Positions 25,441 to 33,965 are shown, numbered from the stretch's first letter. The stretch: DNA of 64,000 nucleotides from Eubacterium coprostanoligenes (GCF_900167205.1 NZ_FUWW01000005.1:1-64000), one strand, 5' to 3'. Program-made: numbers and translations. Notes: a model not told the origin generated them from the letters alone.

Positions 25441-26082
25441 ATGATAAAAATAGATGATAACAGCCGAATTCTGTTTTTCGGCGATAGTGTGACCGACATA
25501 GATTTTAATCGTCAGTATGACCATTTGCTTCACGGCAAGCAGGTTTATGCCATTAATATCGGCGAGAAAATCAAGAAAAAGTTTCCTAACGCCGAGGTGT
25601 TTTACAAGGGAATTGTTGATGACAGAACCTACAATCTTTGCAATAGAATGGACGATGATTGCATTGCGCTGAAACCGAATGTTGTGATTATGCTTGTTGG
25701 TGGAAATGATGCTTGGGAGGAGTATTCTCCGGAATTGTGCCCACCGCCAAATCAAACTTTGGAATCAAATATGGATGAGCTCTTCGGTAGAATGAAAAAT
25801 GAACTTGATGATGCTCAAATTCTCTATGTTCTTCCGTTTTTGGTTGACACGCTCGAGGAGTTTCACCCGTTTATCAAAACGCTAAATCGGTTTAGAGAAC
25901 GACTTAAATTGTCGGCACAGGCAAACGGAATAGAAGTTCTTGATTTGCAACCTCTGCTTGATGAAGCACAAAAAACATTTTCTCCGCAGGAACTTTCAGC
26001 CGATTCGTTTCATCCAACCGACCTTTGCCACAAAATTATTTCCGATGAAATATTGAAGCAATTATCTCTTGACACGGAATAA
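25441..26082 (+). CDS. SGNH/GDSL-type hydrolase
   Basis: A 213-residue cytoplasmic esterase-type protein. Block I is FFGDSVTD (catalytic Ser), block III VGGNDAWEEY (oxyanion Asn), and block V ADSFHPTDLCH (catalytic Asp and His). Family members remove acyl or acetyl groups from lipids and sugars. There is no signal peptide. The start ATG has no clear ribosome binding site. A strong promoter for the next gene lies inside its 3' end. Confidence 0.85.
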   Translation: MIKIDDNSRILFFGDSVTDIDFNRQYDHLLHGKQVYAINIGEKIKKKFPNAEVFYKGIVDDRTYNLCNRMDDDCIALKPNVVIMLVGGNDAWEEYSPELCPPPNQTLESNMDELFGRMKNELDDAQILYVLPFLVDTLEEFHPFIKTLNRFRERLKLSAQANGIEVLDLQPLLDEAQKTFSPQELSADSFHPTDLCHKIISDEILKQLSLDTE

Positions 26083-26097
26083 TCTGTGTATTATAAT
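26069..26097 (+). promoter_or_regulatory. Consensus SigA promoter inside the SGNH gene end
   Basis: TTGACA (26069-26074) and TATAAT (26092-26097), a perfect consensus with a 17-nt spacer. It drives the riboswitch-like leader and the decarboxylase subunit genes. Confidence 0.85.
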
Positions 26098-26104
26098 ATT
26101 TTTT

Positions 26105-26245
26105 GGAAAAAAGGGAGTAGTTAGCATTTGCATCGCAAATGTTGCACAGTCCGTCAGTACGGGAAAACCCGGATTGTGCAGTTCCGTTTTGGTAGTAACA
26201 AGACTTTTGCCATTTTTATGGCAGAAGTCTGTTTTTTATTTTAAT
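26105..26245 (+). promoter_or_regulatory. yybP-ykoY-like cation riboswitch with terminator
   Basis: The leader starts with AAAAAAGGGAGTAG, has two hairpin legs (AGCATTTGC / GCAAATGTT and GCACA..CGGGAAAACCCG..TGTGC with the internal CCGTCA), and ends with AACAAGACTTTTGCC. These match the yybP-ykoY (Mn2+) pattern GGGGAGUAG ... GUCA ... AAGACC. The 3' strand of the closing stem, AGACTTTTGCC, can instead pair with GGCAGAAGTCT to form a terminator followed by TTTTTT. Ligand binding would then turn the gene on. A related Na+-sensing class is also possible, given the downstream Na+ pump. Confidence 0.6.
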
Positions 26246-26261
26246 ACAAAAGGAGAATTTT

Positions 26262-27416
26262 ATGGAAGCATTACTATTAAGAACATCTGTTTTGCAGGAA
26301 TTTGCCAATTTGTTCTCTAATGTCGGAGAGATAAAATGGCAAATGGTTTTGATGTGGGCAGTCGGCGGATTGCTTGTTTATCTTGCAATTGCAAAAGAGA
26401 TGGAACCAACACTTTTGTTGCCGATGGGCTTCGGAACAATTCTTGTCAACTTGCCGTGGTCAGGCGCAATCACTCAACCCGGCGCAGAAGAAGGACCGAT
26501 TGACACCCTATTCAATGCAGGTATTGCCAATGAACTTTTCCCGCTGTTGCTGTTTATCGGTATCGGCGCAATGATAGACTTCGGTCCGTTGCTTAAAAAT
26601 CCATGGTTGATGCTTTTCGGCGCTGCCGCACAGTTTGGCATATTCTTTACATTCTTTCTTGCAAGTTTCTTCTTTGATGTCAACGACGCTGCCTCAATCG
26701 CAATTATCGGTGCAGCTGACGGCCCGACATCGATCTTCGTTGCAAATGAGCTTAACTCCAAGTATCTCGGCGCAATTATGGTCGCAGCGTATTCGTATAT
26801 GGCTCTTGTGCCGATTGTTCAGCCTCCGGTTATCAAGGCTGTCACAACCAAGAAAGAACGCCAAATCCGTATGAAATACTCTGCAGGCGAGGTGTCAAAA
26901 ACAACCAAGATTTTGTTCCCGATTGTTGTAACCGTTATTGCGGGTCTTGTTGCTCCAAAATCGGTTGCTCTTGTCGGCTTCTTGATGTTCGGCAACCTCA
27001 TCAGAGAATGTGGCGTGCTTAATAATCTTTCAGAAACCGCACAGAATTCTTTTGCAAATATCATCACAATTCTTTTGGGTATTACAGTTGCAGGCAGAAT
27101 GAACTATAAGTCTTTCGTTCAGTGGGACACAATTTTGATTCTTGCTCTCGGTTTGGTTGCGTTTGTATTCGACACAATCGGCGGTGTTATGTTTGCAAAG
27201 TTCCTCAATTTGTTCTTGCCAAAGGATAAAAAAATCAACCCTATGATTGGTGCTGCAGGTATTTCTGCATTCCCAATGAGCGGTAGAGTTGTCAACCAAA
27301 TGGGACTTAAAGAGGACAATCAAAACTTCTTGCTTATGCAGTCAATCAGCGTAAATGTTTCGGGTCAAATCGCCTCGGTTATCGCAGGTGGCTTGATTTT
27401 AACACTTGTTTCTTAA
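26262..27416 (+). CDS. Na+-translocating decarboxylase beta subunit
   Basis: The membrane subunit that couples decarboxylation (oxaloacetate, methylmalonyl-CoA or glutaconyl-CoA) to Na+ export. It has 384 residues and about 9-11 helices. Hallmarks are GIGAMIDFGPLL, the Na+-site loop IGAADGPTSIFV, and ISAFPMSGRVVNQ near the C terminus. AAAAGGAG lies 7 nt before the ATG. A gamma-like small protein follows. No alpha (carboxyltransferase) or biotin carrier subunit is in the window, so the substrate cannot be told. The riboswitch-like leader suggests control by a cation. Confidence 0.93.
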   Translation: MEALLLRTSVLQEFANLFSNVGEIKWQMVLMWAVGGLLVYLAIAKEMEPTLLLPMGFGTILVNLPWSGAITQPGAEEGPIDTLFNAGIANELFPLLLFIGIGAMIDFGPLLKNPWLMLFGAAAQFGIFFTFFLASFFFDVNDAASIAIIGAADGPTSIFVANELNSKYLGAIMVAAYSYMALVPIVQPPVIKAVTTKKERQIRMKYSAGEVSKTTKILFPIVVTVIAGLVAPKSVALVGFLMFGNLIRECGVLNNLSETAQNSFANIITILLGITVAGRMNYKSFVQWDTILILALGLVAFVFDTIGGVMFAKFLNLFLPKDKKINPMIGAAGISAFPMSGRVVNQMGLKEDNQNFLLMQSISVNVSGQIASVIAGGLILTLVS

Positions 27417-27437
27417 TTTATAAAAAGGAAAAATATT

Positions 27438-27632
27438 ATGCAGAATTTATTGATTTCGGTTTTAACCGTGTTTACAATGGCAATCCACGCAAACAGCTGG
27501 AAAACCTCACTTCCTGTTGTTTTGTACGGAATGCTCGGTATTTTTATTGTCATCGGAGTAATCGTTCTTGTGACTTATTTGCTCAACAAACTTACTTCCA
27601 AGAAAAAAGGTGATTCCGATAAATACGAATAA
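27438..27632 (+). CDS. OadG-like small membrane subunit
   Basis: A 64-residue protein with one long helix (LPVVLYGMLGIFIVIGVIVLVTYLL) and a charged C-terminal tail, the shape of decarboxylase gamma subunits that hold alpha and beta together. Assignment rests on position right after the beta subunit (21 bp) and on this shape. AAAAAGG precedes the ATG. Confidence 0.7.
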   Translation: MQNLLISVLTVFTMAIHANSWKTSLPVVLYGMLGIFIVIGVIVLVTYLLNKLTSKKKGDSDKYE

Positions 27633-27643
27633 CAAAATGTGCT

Positions 27644-27770
27644 TATCCGCTTTTGCATAAGTGGATAGTTCAACATCATCATACAAGAAAAACAGCTTAA
27701 ACATTATGCTTAAGCTGTTCATCTTGTCTGTTGCGAGATTTACTTTTTTGTAAATCTCGTCTTTTTTATT
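27644..27770 (+). terminator. Three consecutive hairpins after the decarboxylase genes
   Basis: Hairpins are at about 27645-27668 (TATCCGCTT / AAGTGGATA), 27690-27719 (AACAGCTTAA / CTTAAGCTGTT) and 27734-27770 (CGAGATTTAC / GTAAATCTCG then TCTTTTTT). The last is a good intrinsic terminator. No gene is seen here. Confidence 0.65.
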
Positions 27771-27872
27771 GTGTGGTTGCTACATTATTTTAAAAGACCT
27801 ATTCAAAAAGTATTGACACATATATAAACTTATGACAGAATAAGTGTAATGAATAAGCAGAGGAGTTTTGTT

Positions 27873-28652
27873 ATGATAAAGTTAAAAAATGCTGTTGGCT
27901 ATATTAGAATTAATTCTAATGAACTATCTGATGTTGAATTCGGTATAGAAGAACAAAAACAGGCTATATTGAAATATGCCAATGATAATGGCTATGGCAT
28001 AGTAGAATGGAAAATAGATACCGTTAACGGTGCAAATGATTCTTGTCCCGAATTAAATGAAATATTATATGGCGATGTTTCAAATCCTCCGTTTGAGGCA
28101 GTTATTATTTTTGAAAATGATGTATTTGCTCATGATATAAAACTGTTCTTTTATTATTTTTATGTTCTTGATAAAAAGAACATAAAACTTCTTTGTACGC
28201 AACAGAATTTTGCCGAAGGAGATAAAGTGGCAAATGCTTGTCATGATTTAATTTGTTATGTGGCTGAACAAGAGAGAAGAAATATAGCTTTAAGGACAGG
28301 CAGGGCCAGAAGTATAAAAGCCTCTTGCGGTGGCTACAGTGGTGGCAGATGTCCTTATGGATACAAAGTTAAGGCAGGCAGGTTGGTTATAAACGAAGAT
28401 GAACGACCGATAGTAGAATATGTATTTAAAAGATACGATGAACACATACCGATGCTGACGATAGCAGATGAACTTAATGATTTAGGCTATCGTACTCGAA
28501 AAGGAACAAAGTTACACGATACAAGCGTTAGAAGTATTGTCAACAACCGACCTTTGTATGAGGGAATGTATAAGTATGGCAAAACTATGAATTGGGTAAA
28601 AGGGGTTCATGAACCTATATTAAATAAAAATAATACGGATGAAAATTTATAA
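27873..28652 (+). CDS. Short serine-recombinase-like protein with altered catalytic site
   Basis: A 259-residue relative of large serine recombinases. The N-terminal resolvase domain starts AVGYIRINSNE; in active enzymes this reads YxRVS(S/T), so the catalytic Ser position (14) is Asn, with Ser at 15. A recombinase domain follows (GGYSGGRCPYGYKV, IVEYVFKRYDE, IADELNDLGYRTRKGTKLHDTSVRSIVNN). The protein stops there and lacks the zinc ribbon and coiled coil of 450-550-residue integrases. The ATG at 27873 has AGAGGAG 7 nt upstream and is preferred to one at 27849. A weak promoter (TTGACA-17-CAGAAT) lies at 27813-27841. It may be a DNA-binding relic or a resolvase-like regulator. No att sites or cargo were seen. 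Confidence 0.8.
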   Translation: MIKLKNAVGYIRINSNELSDVEFGIEEQKQAILKYANDNGYGIVEWKIDTVNGANDSCPELNEILYGDVSNPPFEAVIIFENDVFAHDIKLFFYYFYVLDKKNIKLLCTQQNFAEGDKVANACHDLICYVAEQERRNIALRTGRARSIKASCGGYSGGRCPYGYKVKAGRLVINEDERPIVEYVFKRYDEHIPMLTIADELNDLGYRTRKGTKLHDTSVRSIVNNRPLYEGMYKYGKTMNWVKGVHEPILNKNNTDENL

Positions 28653-28758
28653 TTGGAAAAGAATTGAAGAACGCTTTTTCAAAGTGTTTTAGTAATTTTA
28701 TTATTTGAAATTAACAATAAAAAAGAGAGAACAAGGGGCACATTACATAAAGAATAAA

Positions 28759-28873
28759 TGCTCAAAAAATCAAATAAACAGCGAAATACTGCGTTAAATT
28801 TACAGTGAAGGCGGCAAGCCTGCCCTGTAAATTATGCCTTGTCTTTCATTTGTTTCTTTGATTTTTGAGTGCA
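28759..28873. repeat. Long imperfect inverted repeat in a 395-bp gap without genes
   Basis: The outer arms are 28759-28780 (TGCTCAAAAAATCAAATAAACA) and 28851-28873, which read on the other strand as TGCACTCAAAAATCAAAGAAAC. Inside them AATTTACAG (28797-28805) pairs with CTGTAAATT (28825-28833) around a GGCGGCAAGCCTGCC core. It could be a structured RNA, a MITE-like remnant, or a recombination site for the neighbouring recombinase-like gene. Nothing else is seen between 28653 and 29046 apart from the terminator. Confidence 0.5.
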
Positions 28874-28913
28874 AAGCAGTTTAAGCAAACTGATTTTGTT
28901 CAGTGTGCATTAA

Positions 28914-28952
28914 TAAAATCCCGTTAATACTTGCGTATTAACGGGATTTTTT
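28914..28952. terminator. Bidirectional terminator beside the symporter gene
   Basis: A perfect stem CCCGTTAATAC / GTATTAACGGG with A-rich and T-rich flanks. On the minus strand it ends the sulfate-ester operon. Confidence 0.85.
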
Positions 28953-29046
28953 AATAGTGCAATGGGCAAAATTCAGAAAGCTTAAACCAATTACTTCCTT
29001 ATGCAGTGTGCCCCAATGTCCCTCTTTTTATTTATGCCATTTTGGA

Positions 29047-30555
29047 TTATTGCATTTTTGCTTCACGCTTTGCTTCAAGTTCCTTTTGTGCTTGCTCTTT
29101 CACCTTGCCGGTGTAGTCGTTGAAGAACATAGGAATGATTGTAAGCAAGAAACCGATTGCCGGAACAATTGTTACAAGAGCAACAAGCATTTTTTGTGTG
29201 CTCTCTGATTGCTGGAAGAAAATCTGTCTGCCTGCGATGTCAACAAGTGATTTGTCAACAGGCTTAAAGTCTGTTCTGTCAAGGATTTGACCAAATACAA
29301 ATGTTGCAACAGCAGCGTTAACTTTTGAAAGGAAGGTCTGGAATGCAAAGCATACACCCTCTTGACGCTCGCCTGTTTTCCATTCAAGATAGTCAACTGC
29401 GTCTGCAATGAGTGCATATGTGATTACATTGTAAATGCCGAGTGGGAGACCCATAAGGAAGAGGAATACCCACAAAACGTAGATGTTAACCTTTGTTACA
29501 TCCTGTGCCATAACTACATAGCAAAGTGCGTGAACAACCATACCGAAGAGTGCTGAACCGATGTAGATTTGCTTGAGTGAAAGCTTCTTTCTGAGAACAG
29601 GGAAGAGAGCCATAGCAGGCACCATACCAACACCGATTGCAACTGTAAGAGTTGTTACGATAGTTCCACGAGGAATCCAGAAATCGTATGCAGCGGCAGC
29701 GTCAACATTGTCGATGAGCAACTTCTGCGCACCAGGGAGGAAATCTTGGAAAATCTGTGTAAAGTCTGTGTAGTTTTGGATGATAATATAGTTGCCGATG
29801 TAGTCTGCGCACTGGTTAGCAGTAACCATTGTTGAGCCGAGAACAGCAGCAAAAATAACGATGATGAGGAGCTTGTTTTTGCCAAGAACAACAAATGTTT
29901 CCTTGAATGACGGAGTGTGGTCCATCTTTGGAACTCTTTCCTTTGAAACAAAGAAAATGAGAATAGAAAGTGCACATCCGAGAACTGCAAAGATTACACC
30001 TGAAAGGAAGAAGCCCTTTGTGTAGCCCATATTGCTCTGATAAAGAATCGGAACAAGAAGTGCCGGCAAGATACCGCCGAATGTTGAACCAAGTCTTGCA
30101 GTTGAGATGAATGATGTTCTTTCGCTTTCAAGCGGAGTGATTACAGATGAAAGTCCCCAGAACGGAACATCCTGTACTGTAAATGCAACACCCCAAAGGA
30201 TGTATGTAACAAGTGCCCATACAAATGCTGCCGTTGAACCTTCTTCAAAAGGTGCAGAGAACAATGCAATTGTTGTCAATGCAATCGGCACAGGGGATAA
30301 CAAAAGATATGGACGCATCTTGCCCCATTTCGACTTTGTTCTGTCAACAATCATACCCATTACAGGGTCGTTGAGTGCGTCAAAAATTCTGCCGATAAGA
30401 ATAATTGTTGTGCCTTGTTTAAGTGTCAAGCCTGCTCCGTTTTGGAAAAATACGAGAGTAAACATTGACATAAGTGTATATATGCCTGAACGGCCGAACG
30501 CACCGACTGTAAAGCAAATGCGCTCTTTCATTGTTAAATATTTTTTCTGCTCCAT
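29047..30555 (-). CDS. GPH-family sugar:cation symporter (MelB-like)
   Basis: A 502-residue transporter with about 12 helices of the glycoside-pentoside-hexuronide:cation family. The signature RIFDALNDPVMGMIVDRTKSKWGKMRPYLL is near the N terminus. There is an extended loop at about 255-300 with FLPGAQKLL and the helix YDFWIPRGTIV. It likely imports a glycoside or uronide with Na+ or H+. It starts at the stop of the sulfatase gene, so the two are coupled; a sulfated sugar is the likely cargo, by inference from this context. Confidence 0.9.
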   Translation of the reverse strand: MEQKKYLTMKERICFTVGAFGRSGIYTLMSMFTLVFFQNGAGLTLKQGTTIILIGRIFDALNDPVMGMIVDRTKSKWGKMRPYLLLSPVPIALTTIALFSAPFEEGSTAAFVWALVTYILWGVAFTVQDVPFWGLSSVITPLESERTSFISTARLGSTFGGILPALLVPILYQSNMGYTKGFFLSGVIFAVLGCALSILIFFVSKERVPKMDHTPSFKETFVVLGKNKLLIIVIFAAVLGSTMVTANQCADYIGNYIIIQNYTDFTQIFQDFLPGAQKLLIDNVDAAAAYDFWIPRGTIVTTLTVAIGVGMVPAMALFPVLRKKLSLKQIYIGSALFGMVVHALCYVVMAQDVTKVNIYVLWVFLFLMGLPLGIYNVITYALIADAVDYLEWKTGERQEGVCFAFQTFLSKVNAAVATFVFGQILDRTDFKPVDKSLVDIAGRQIFFQQSESTQKMLVALVTIVPAIGFLLTIIPMFFNDYTGKVKEQAQKELEAKREAKMQ

Positions 30556-31880
30556 TAAATCTTCCTCGCTTTAATTGCTGGCATAATAATAGGTTTTTCC
30601 TCACCGGCATTCATCATTTCGTCGATAAGCTGTTGCTTCAATTCTTCACGAACTTCTGCATAAGCCTTGTTTTTGATAAGATTATACTTTTCAATCGGGT
30701 CTTTTTCCAAATCGTAAAGATAATCTTCAAAGTAAACCTTTGCCTTTGCGTGAATGTATCCGCAAGGACTTGCGTCTCTAATTGAATATTTGTATTTGTC
30801 GGTTCTGATAGCTCTTGAGTTTGAAGCCTCGCTGACCTGAATAAATACATTCTTTCGTGGTGGCTCTTCACCGCTTACTTGCTTTGCAAGGTCGATACCC
30901 ATATACTGCTTTGGAATATCAATGCCCGCCATAGCCATAAGTGTCGGCGGAATGTCAATGAGTGATGAAAGCCTTGTTTCTCTTTTGCCACCCACAAATT
31001 CGCCACCCTTGATGATGAGCGGTGTATGTGTTGCACTTTCGTGGCAAGAACGCTTGTATTCAAGGTTTCTTGTTTTGAAGTGACTGCCGTGGTCGGAGGT
31101 ATAAATAATGATTGTGTCATCATAAATTCCTTCGTCCTTGAGCTTTTGCACAAGTCTGCCGACATTGTAGTCAAGTCGGTTGATGGCTGACATATAGTCA
31201 GGGTACATTTCTTTGTAGTCGCCCTTCATAAATGTCAAATCATCAGGAAGCGGATAGTTCTTGTAGTCGTCTATTGTTTCTTTGAATCCCTCATAGCAAT
31301 GGTGGTCGTTTTGATGATGAGGTTCAAGCTGACTGATGAACATAAAGAAAGGTTTATCCTTATCCCTGTTTTCTATGTATTCTGTTGCATAGTCGTTTAT
31401 GCAGTCTGCTCTGTATCCGGTAAAATTGATTTTTGTACCGTTTTCATCAAATATAAATCCGTCATATCCGTGTGACGTAAATTCCAAAACATCGGCACCA
31501 CGGAAGTATTGATATTCACCGAGTCGCTCTTTTGGAATTGCTGTTGCTTCGCAGTGCATACCGATGCCCGGTAATCTGTCCGATGCCAAATGCCATTTTC
31601 CGATGTACGCCGTTTGATAGCCTGCATTGTTGAAGTAATGTGCAAGGCTCGGAGTACCGTCAGGAAGCGGAATACCGTTCCAATAACAACCGATTTGTGT
31701 TGCATAAAGTCCTGATTGCAGGCATGCTCTCGCAGGTCCGCAAACAGGCTGGCAGGTGAAGTTGTTTTCAAACATAACACCCTCGTTTGCCAACTGCATC
31801 AAATTAGGAGTTACTTGGCTGTTAACCGTGTCCCAACGCTGTTGATCGGAAAAATAGAATATAATGTTTTTTTGCTTCAT
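30555..31880 (-). CDS. Cytoplasmic Cys-type sulfatase
   Basis: A 441-residue alkaline-phosphatase-fold sulfatase that removes sulfate from an ester. The metal ligand Asp12 lies in FSDQQRWDT. The formylglycine motif is C47-G-P-A-R51, a Cys-type site that needs oxidation by an anaerobic maturase, and one is encoded just upstream. Other motifs are YIGKWHLA, PFFMFISQLEPHH, IIIYTSDHGSH and the C-terminal YKYS. There is no signal peptide, so it acts inside the cell. This suits import of the intact sulfated sugar by the symporter. The next gene upstream, TauE/SafE, is 21 bp away. Confidence 0.92.
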   Translation of the reverse strand: MKQKNIIFYFSDQQRWDTVNSQVTPNLMQLANEGVMFENNFTCQPVCGPARACLQSGLYATQIGCYWNGIPLPDGTPSLAHYFNNAGYQTAYIGKWHLASDRLPGIGMHCEATAIPKERLGEYQYFRGADVLEFTSHGYDGFIFDENGTKINFTGYRADCINDYATEYIENRDKDKPFFMFISQLEPHHQNDHHCYEGFKETIDDYKNYPLPDDLTFMKGDYKEMYPDYMSAINRLDYNVGRLVQKLKDEGIYDDTIIIYTSDHGSHFKTRNLEYKRSCHESATHTPLIIKGGEFVGGKRETRLSSLIDIPPTLMAMAGIDIPKQYMGIDLAKQVSGEEPPRKNVFIQVSEASNSRAIRTDKYKYSIRDASPCGYIHAKAKVYFEDYLYDLEKDPIEKYNLIKNKAYAEVREELKQQLIDEMMNAGEEKPIIMPAIKARKI

Positions 31881-31901
31881 AATTTCCCCCTTTATTTTTG
31901 T

Positions 31902-32690
31902 TTACCGTGCAATAAATCCTGCTATTGCATTGTAGAAGTTAACAAGTGCAACGGATGTTACGATAACGGTAAATATTTTTTGTATAACTTTCTCATTAAC
32001 CTTTTTGTTCATTTTTGCACCCACGATACCGCCGAGAGCCGCACACAAAATTGCAACAATAAGTGTAACAACATCAAACTTTGGTATTGTATGTGTAACC
32101 CCAAGGGTAATGAGCTTTGAAAGCTGACTGAAAAAGATTGTGCCAACGCTGTAAACGGCAGCTTCTTTTACGGTCATAGAGAAGAATAGCACCAAAAATG
32201 CAACATTGATAGGGCCACCGCCTACTCCCAAAAACGATGCGATAAATCCGAGAGTTAAGCCAACAATAATGATAGGCACAGGCCTTGTGAGTTTGAAACT
32301 CTTTGCATTTTTTGTGTTTACATATATAACGGATACCACGAGCAATATGCCCAAAACAAGACCTTGAATACTCTTTAACAGTGAGTTGTTGAACAAGGTC
32401 AGGAAGTAATCAAACAGTTTTGAACCGCAAATACCGCCGGCAACAGCACCTATTGAAAGATAAATGATTATGCCAAATTCGATTTTTGTCTTTGCTTTAA
32501 TGTGCTTAATAGTTGAGGTTATGCTCATACTGAACACCGCACAAGCAGAGATGAAGTTAACCACTGCAATTGTGTCGTGACCGATTAAATCAAGAAGTGG
32601 CTTGATGATTACACCACCGCCAAGACCAACGAATGCCCCGAAAAATGTGGCGGCAAAAATAACAACCGCATATATTAAACAAAAAACCAT
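31902..32690 (-). CDS. TauE/SafE family sulfur-oxyanion exporter
   Basis: A 262-residue membrane protein with about eight helices. The two inverted halves each carry the family motif: FFGAFVGLGGGVIIKPLL in the first and FIASFLGVGGGPINVAFL in the second. Family members export sulfite, sulfoacetate and related anions. Placed first in an operon with a cytoplasmic sulfatase, it plausibly removes the sulfate released by it. TTGGAGAT lies just before the ATG. Confidence 0.88.
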   Translation of the reverse strand: MVFCLIYAVVIFAATFFGAFVGLGGGVIIKPLLDLIGHDTIAVVNFISACAVFSMSITSTIKHIKAKTKIEFGIIIYLSIGAVAGGICGSKLFDYFLTLFNNSLLKSIQGLVLGILLVVSVIYVNTKNAKSFKLTRPVPIIIVGLTLGFIASFLGVGGGPINVAFLVLFFSMTVKEAAVYSVGTIFFSQLSKLITLGVTHTIPKFDVVTLIVAILCAALGGIVGAKMNKKVNEKVIQKIFTVIVTSVALVNFYNAIAGFIAR

Positions 32691-32720
32691 TTTATCTCCA
32701 ATTCTATTTGTTTTAATTCG

Positions 32721-32749
32721 TTGACATAAATCCGTCCGATTGATATAAT
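32721..32749 (+). promoter_or_regulatory. Consensus SigA promoter of the sulfatase maturase gene
   Basis: TTGACA and TATAAT, a perfect consensus at 17 nt, ending 22 nt before the maturase start. Confidence 0.85.
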
Positions 32750-32771
32750 CAAATTAAGGATGGTTGATTTT

Positions 32772-33827
32772 ATGCCTATTTCAGTTATGATAAAGCCGTC
32801 ATCATCGGCTTGTAATTTAAAATGTGAATACTGCTTTTATACCTCTCTTGCAGAAAAACGAGATGAGGCGTTCAAAGGGTATATGAACGAAAAAACAGCT
32901 CAAAATGTTATCAAAAGTGCTCTTGAATATGCCAATTCAACAGAAGTGATTTTTACCTTTCAGGGTGGCGAACCTTTGCTTTCGGGCATAGAATTTTTTA
33001 GGATGTTCATAAAAAAAGAACAAGAACTTAATACAAAAGGTTCAAAGATAACAAATTGTATTCAAACAAACGCAACTCTAATTGATGAGCAGTGGTGCGA
33101 ATTTTTCAAATCAAACGGTATCTTGGTCGGTGTGTCGCTTGATGGTGACCGTGAACTCAATTCCTACCGAATTTATAAAGACGGCAGGGAATCGTTTGAC
33201 GATGTTATGTCTGCAATCGAACTTTTGAAAAAATACAATGTACAGTTCAATATTTTGAGCGTGTTGACTTCTCGACTTGCTCAAAATTTCAGAAAATCTT
33301 ATCGCTTTTTTAAAAGTAATGACTTGCACTTTTTGCAATATATCCCGTGCCTAAAGGAATTTGGCGAGGAAAACAGCGAATATGCAATGTCTGTTGACGA
33401 TTATGCAAGCTATTTGAAATCGGGGTATAAACTTTATTTCAACGATATAAGCCGAGGTACGCAGATGTCAATCCGACAGTTTGACAACTATCGACTTCTT
33501 ATGCAGGGCAGACCTGCCGAGCAATGCGGAATGAACGGTTTTTGCTCCGAACAATTCGTTGTTGAAGGTGACGGCTCAACTTATCCGTGCGATTTTTATT
33601 GCATAAATGAATGTTACCTAGGTAATATAAATGAGGTTTCATTCTTAAAAATGCGAGAAAGCGAAATCTTCAAATCTTTTGTAAAATCATCATATGCCAT
33701 TGATGAAAAGTGCAAAGAATGTTGCTATTTTCGTCTTTGCAGGGGTGGCGGATGCAAGCGAAACAGAGTTTCTGCCGACTACTGCGAGGCATATAAAATG
33801 TTTTTTGAAAATATAATCTGTTTTTAA
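32772..33827 (+). CDS. Anaerobic sulfatase-maturating radical SAM enzyme
   Basis: Converts the active-site Cys of sulfatases to formylglycine without oxygen. It has 351 residues. The radical SAM cluster motif is C14-NLK-C18-EY-C21, followed by FTFQGGEPLL and CIQTNATLID. The C-terminal SPASM region carries CGMNGFC, DGSTYPCDFYC and CKECCYFRLCRGGGC for two auxiliary [4Fe-4S] clusters. The ATG at 32760 is too close to AAGG; the ATG at 32772 gives the usual MPIS-type start and is chosen. It diverges from the TauE-sulfatase-symporter operon and completes the module. Confidence 0.93.
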   Translation: MPISVMIKPSSSACNLKCEYCFYTSLAEKRDEAFKGYMNEKTAQNVIKSALEYANSTEVIFTFQGGEPLLSGIEFFRMFIKKEQELNTKGSKITNCIQTNATLIDEQWCEFFKSNGILVGVSLDGDRELNSYRIYKDGRESFDDVMSAIELLKKYNVQFNILSVLTSRLAQNFRKSYRFFKSNDLHFLQYIPCLKEFGEENSEYAMSVDDYASYLKSGYKLYFNDISRGTQMSIRQFDNYRLLMQGRPAEQCGMNGFCSEQFVVEGDGSTYPCDFYCINECYLGNINEVSFLKMRESEIFKSFVKSSYAIDEKCKECCYFRLCRGGGCKRNRVSADYCEAYKMFFENIICF

Positions 33828-33965
33828 AGCTAATAAACATTATACATTTTTTTATATATAAAGTCAACGTCAACGAATATAAAAATTTGTACACACCGAT
33901 ACAATATGTTGATAATTTACAGTTTATTTGTGCTTATACAAGTGTATAATTATCTATTTTGCATA

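Noticed and set aside
27849-28652. Integrase of a mobile element
   Set aside because: No att sites, cargo, phage or conjugation genes lie around it, and the protein lacks the catalytic Ser position and the C-terminal domains.
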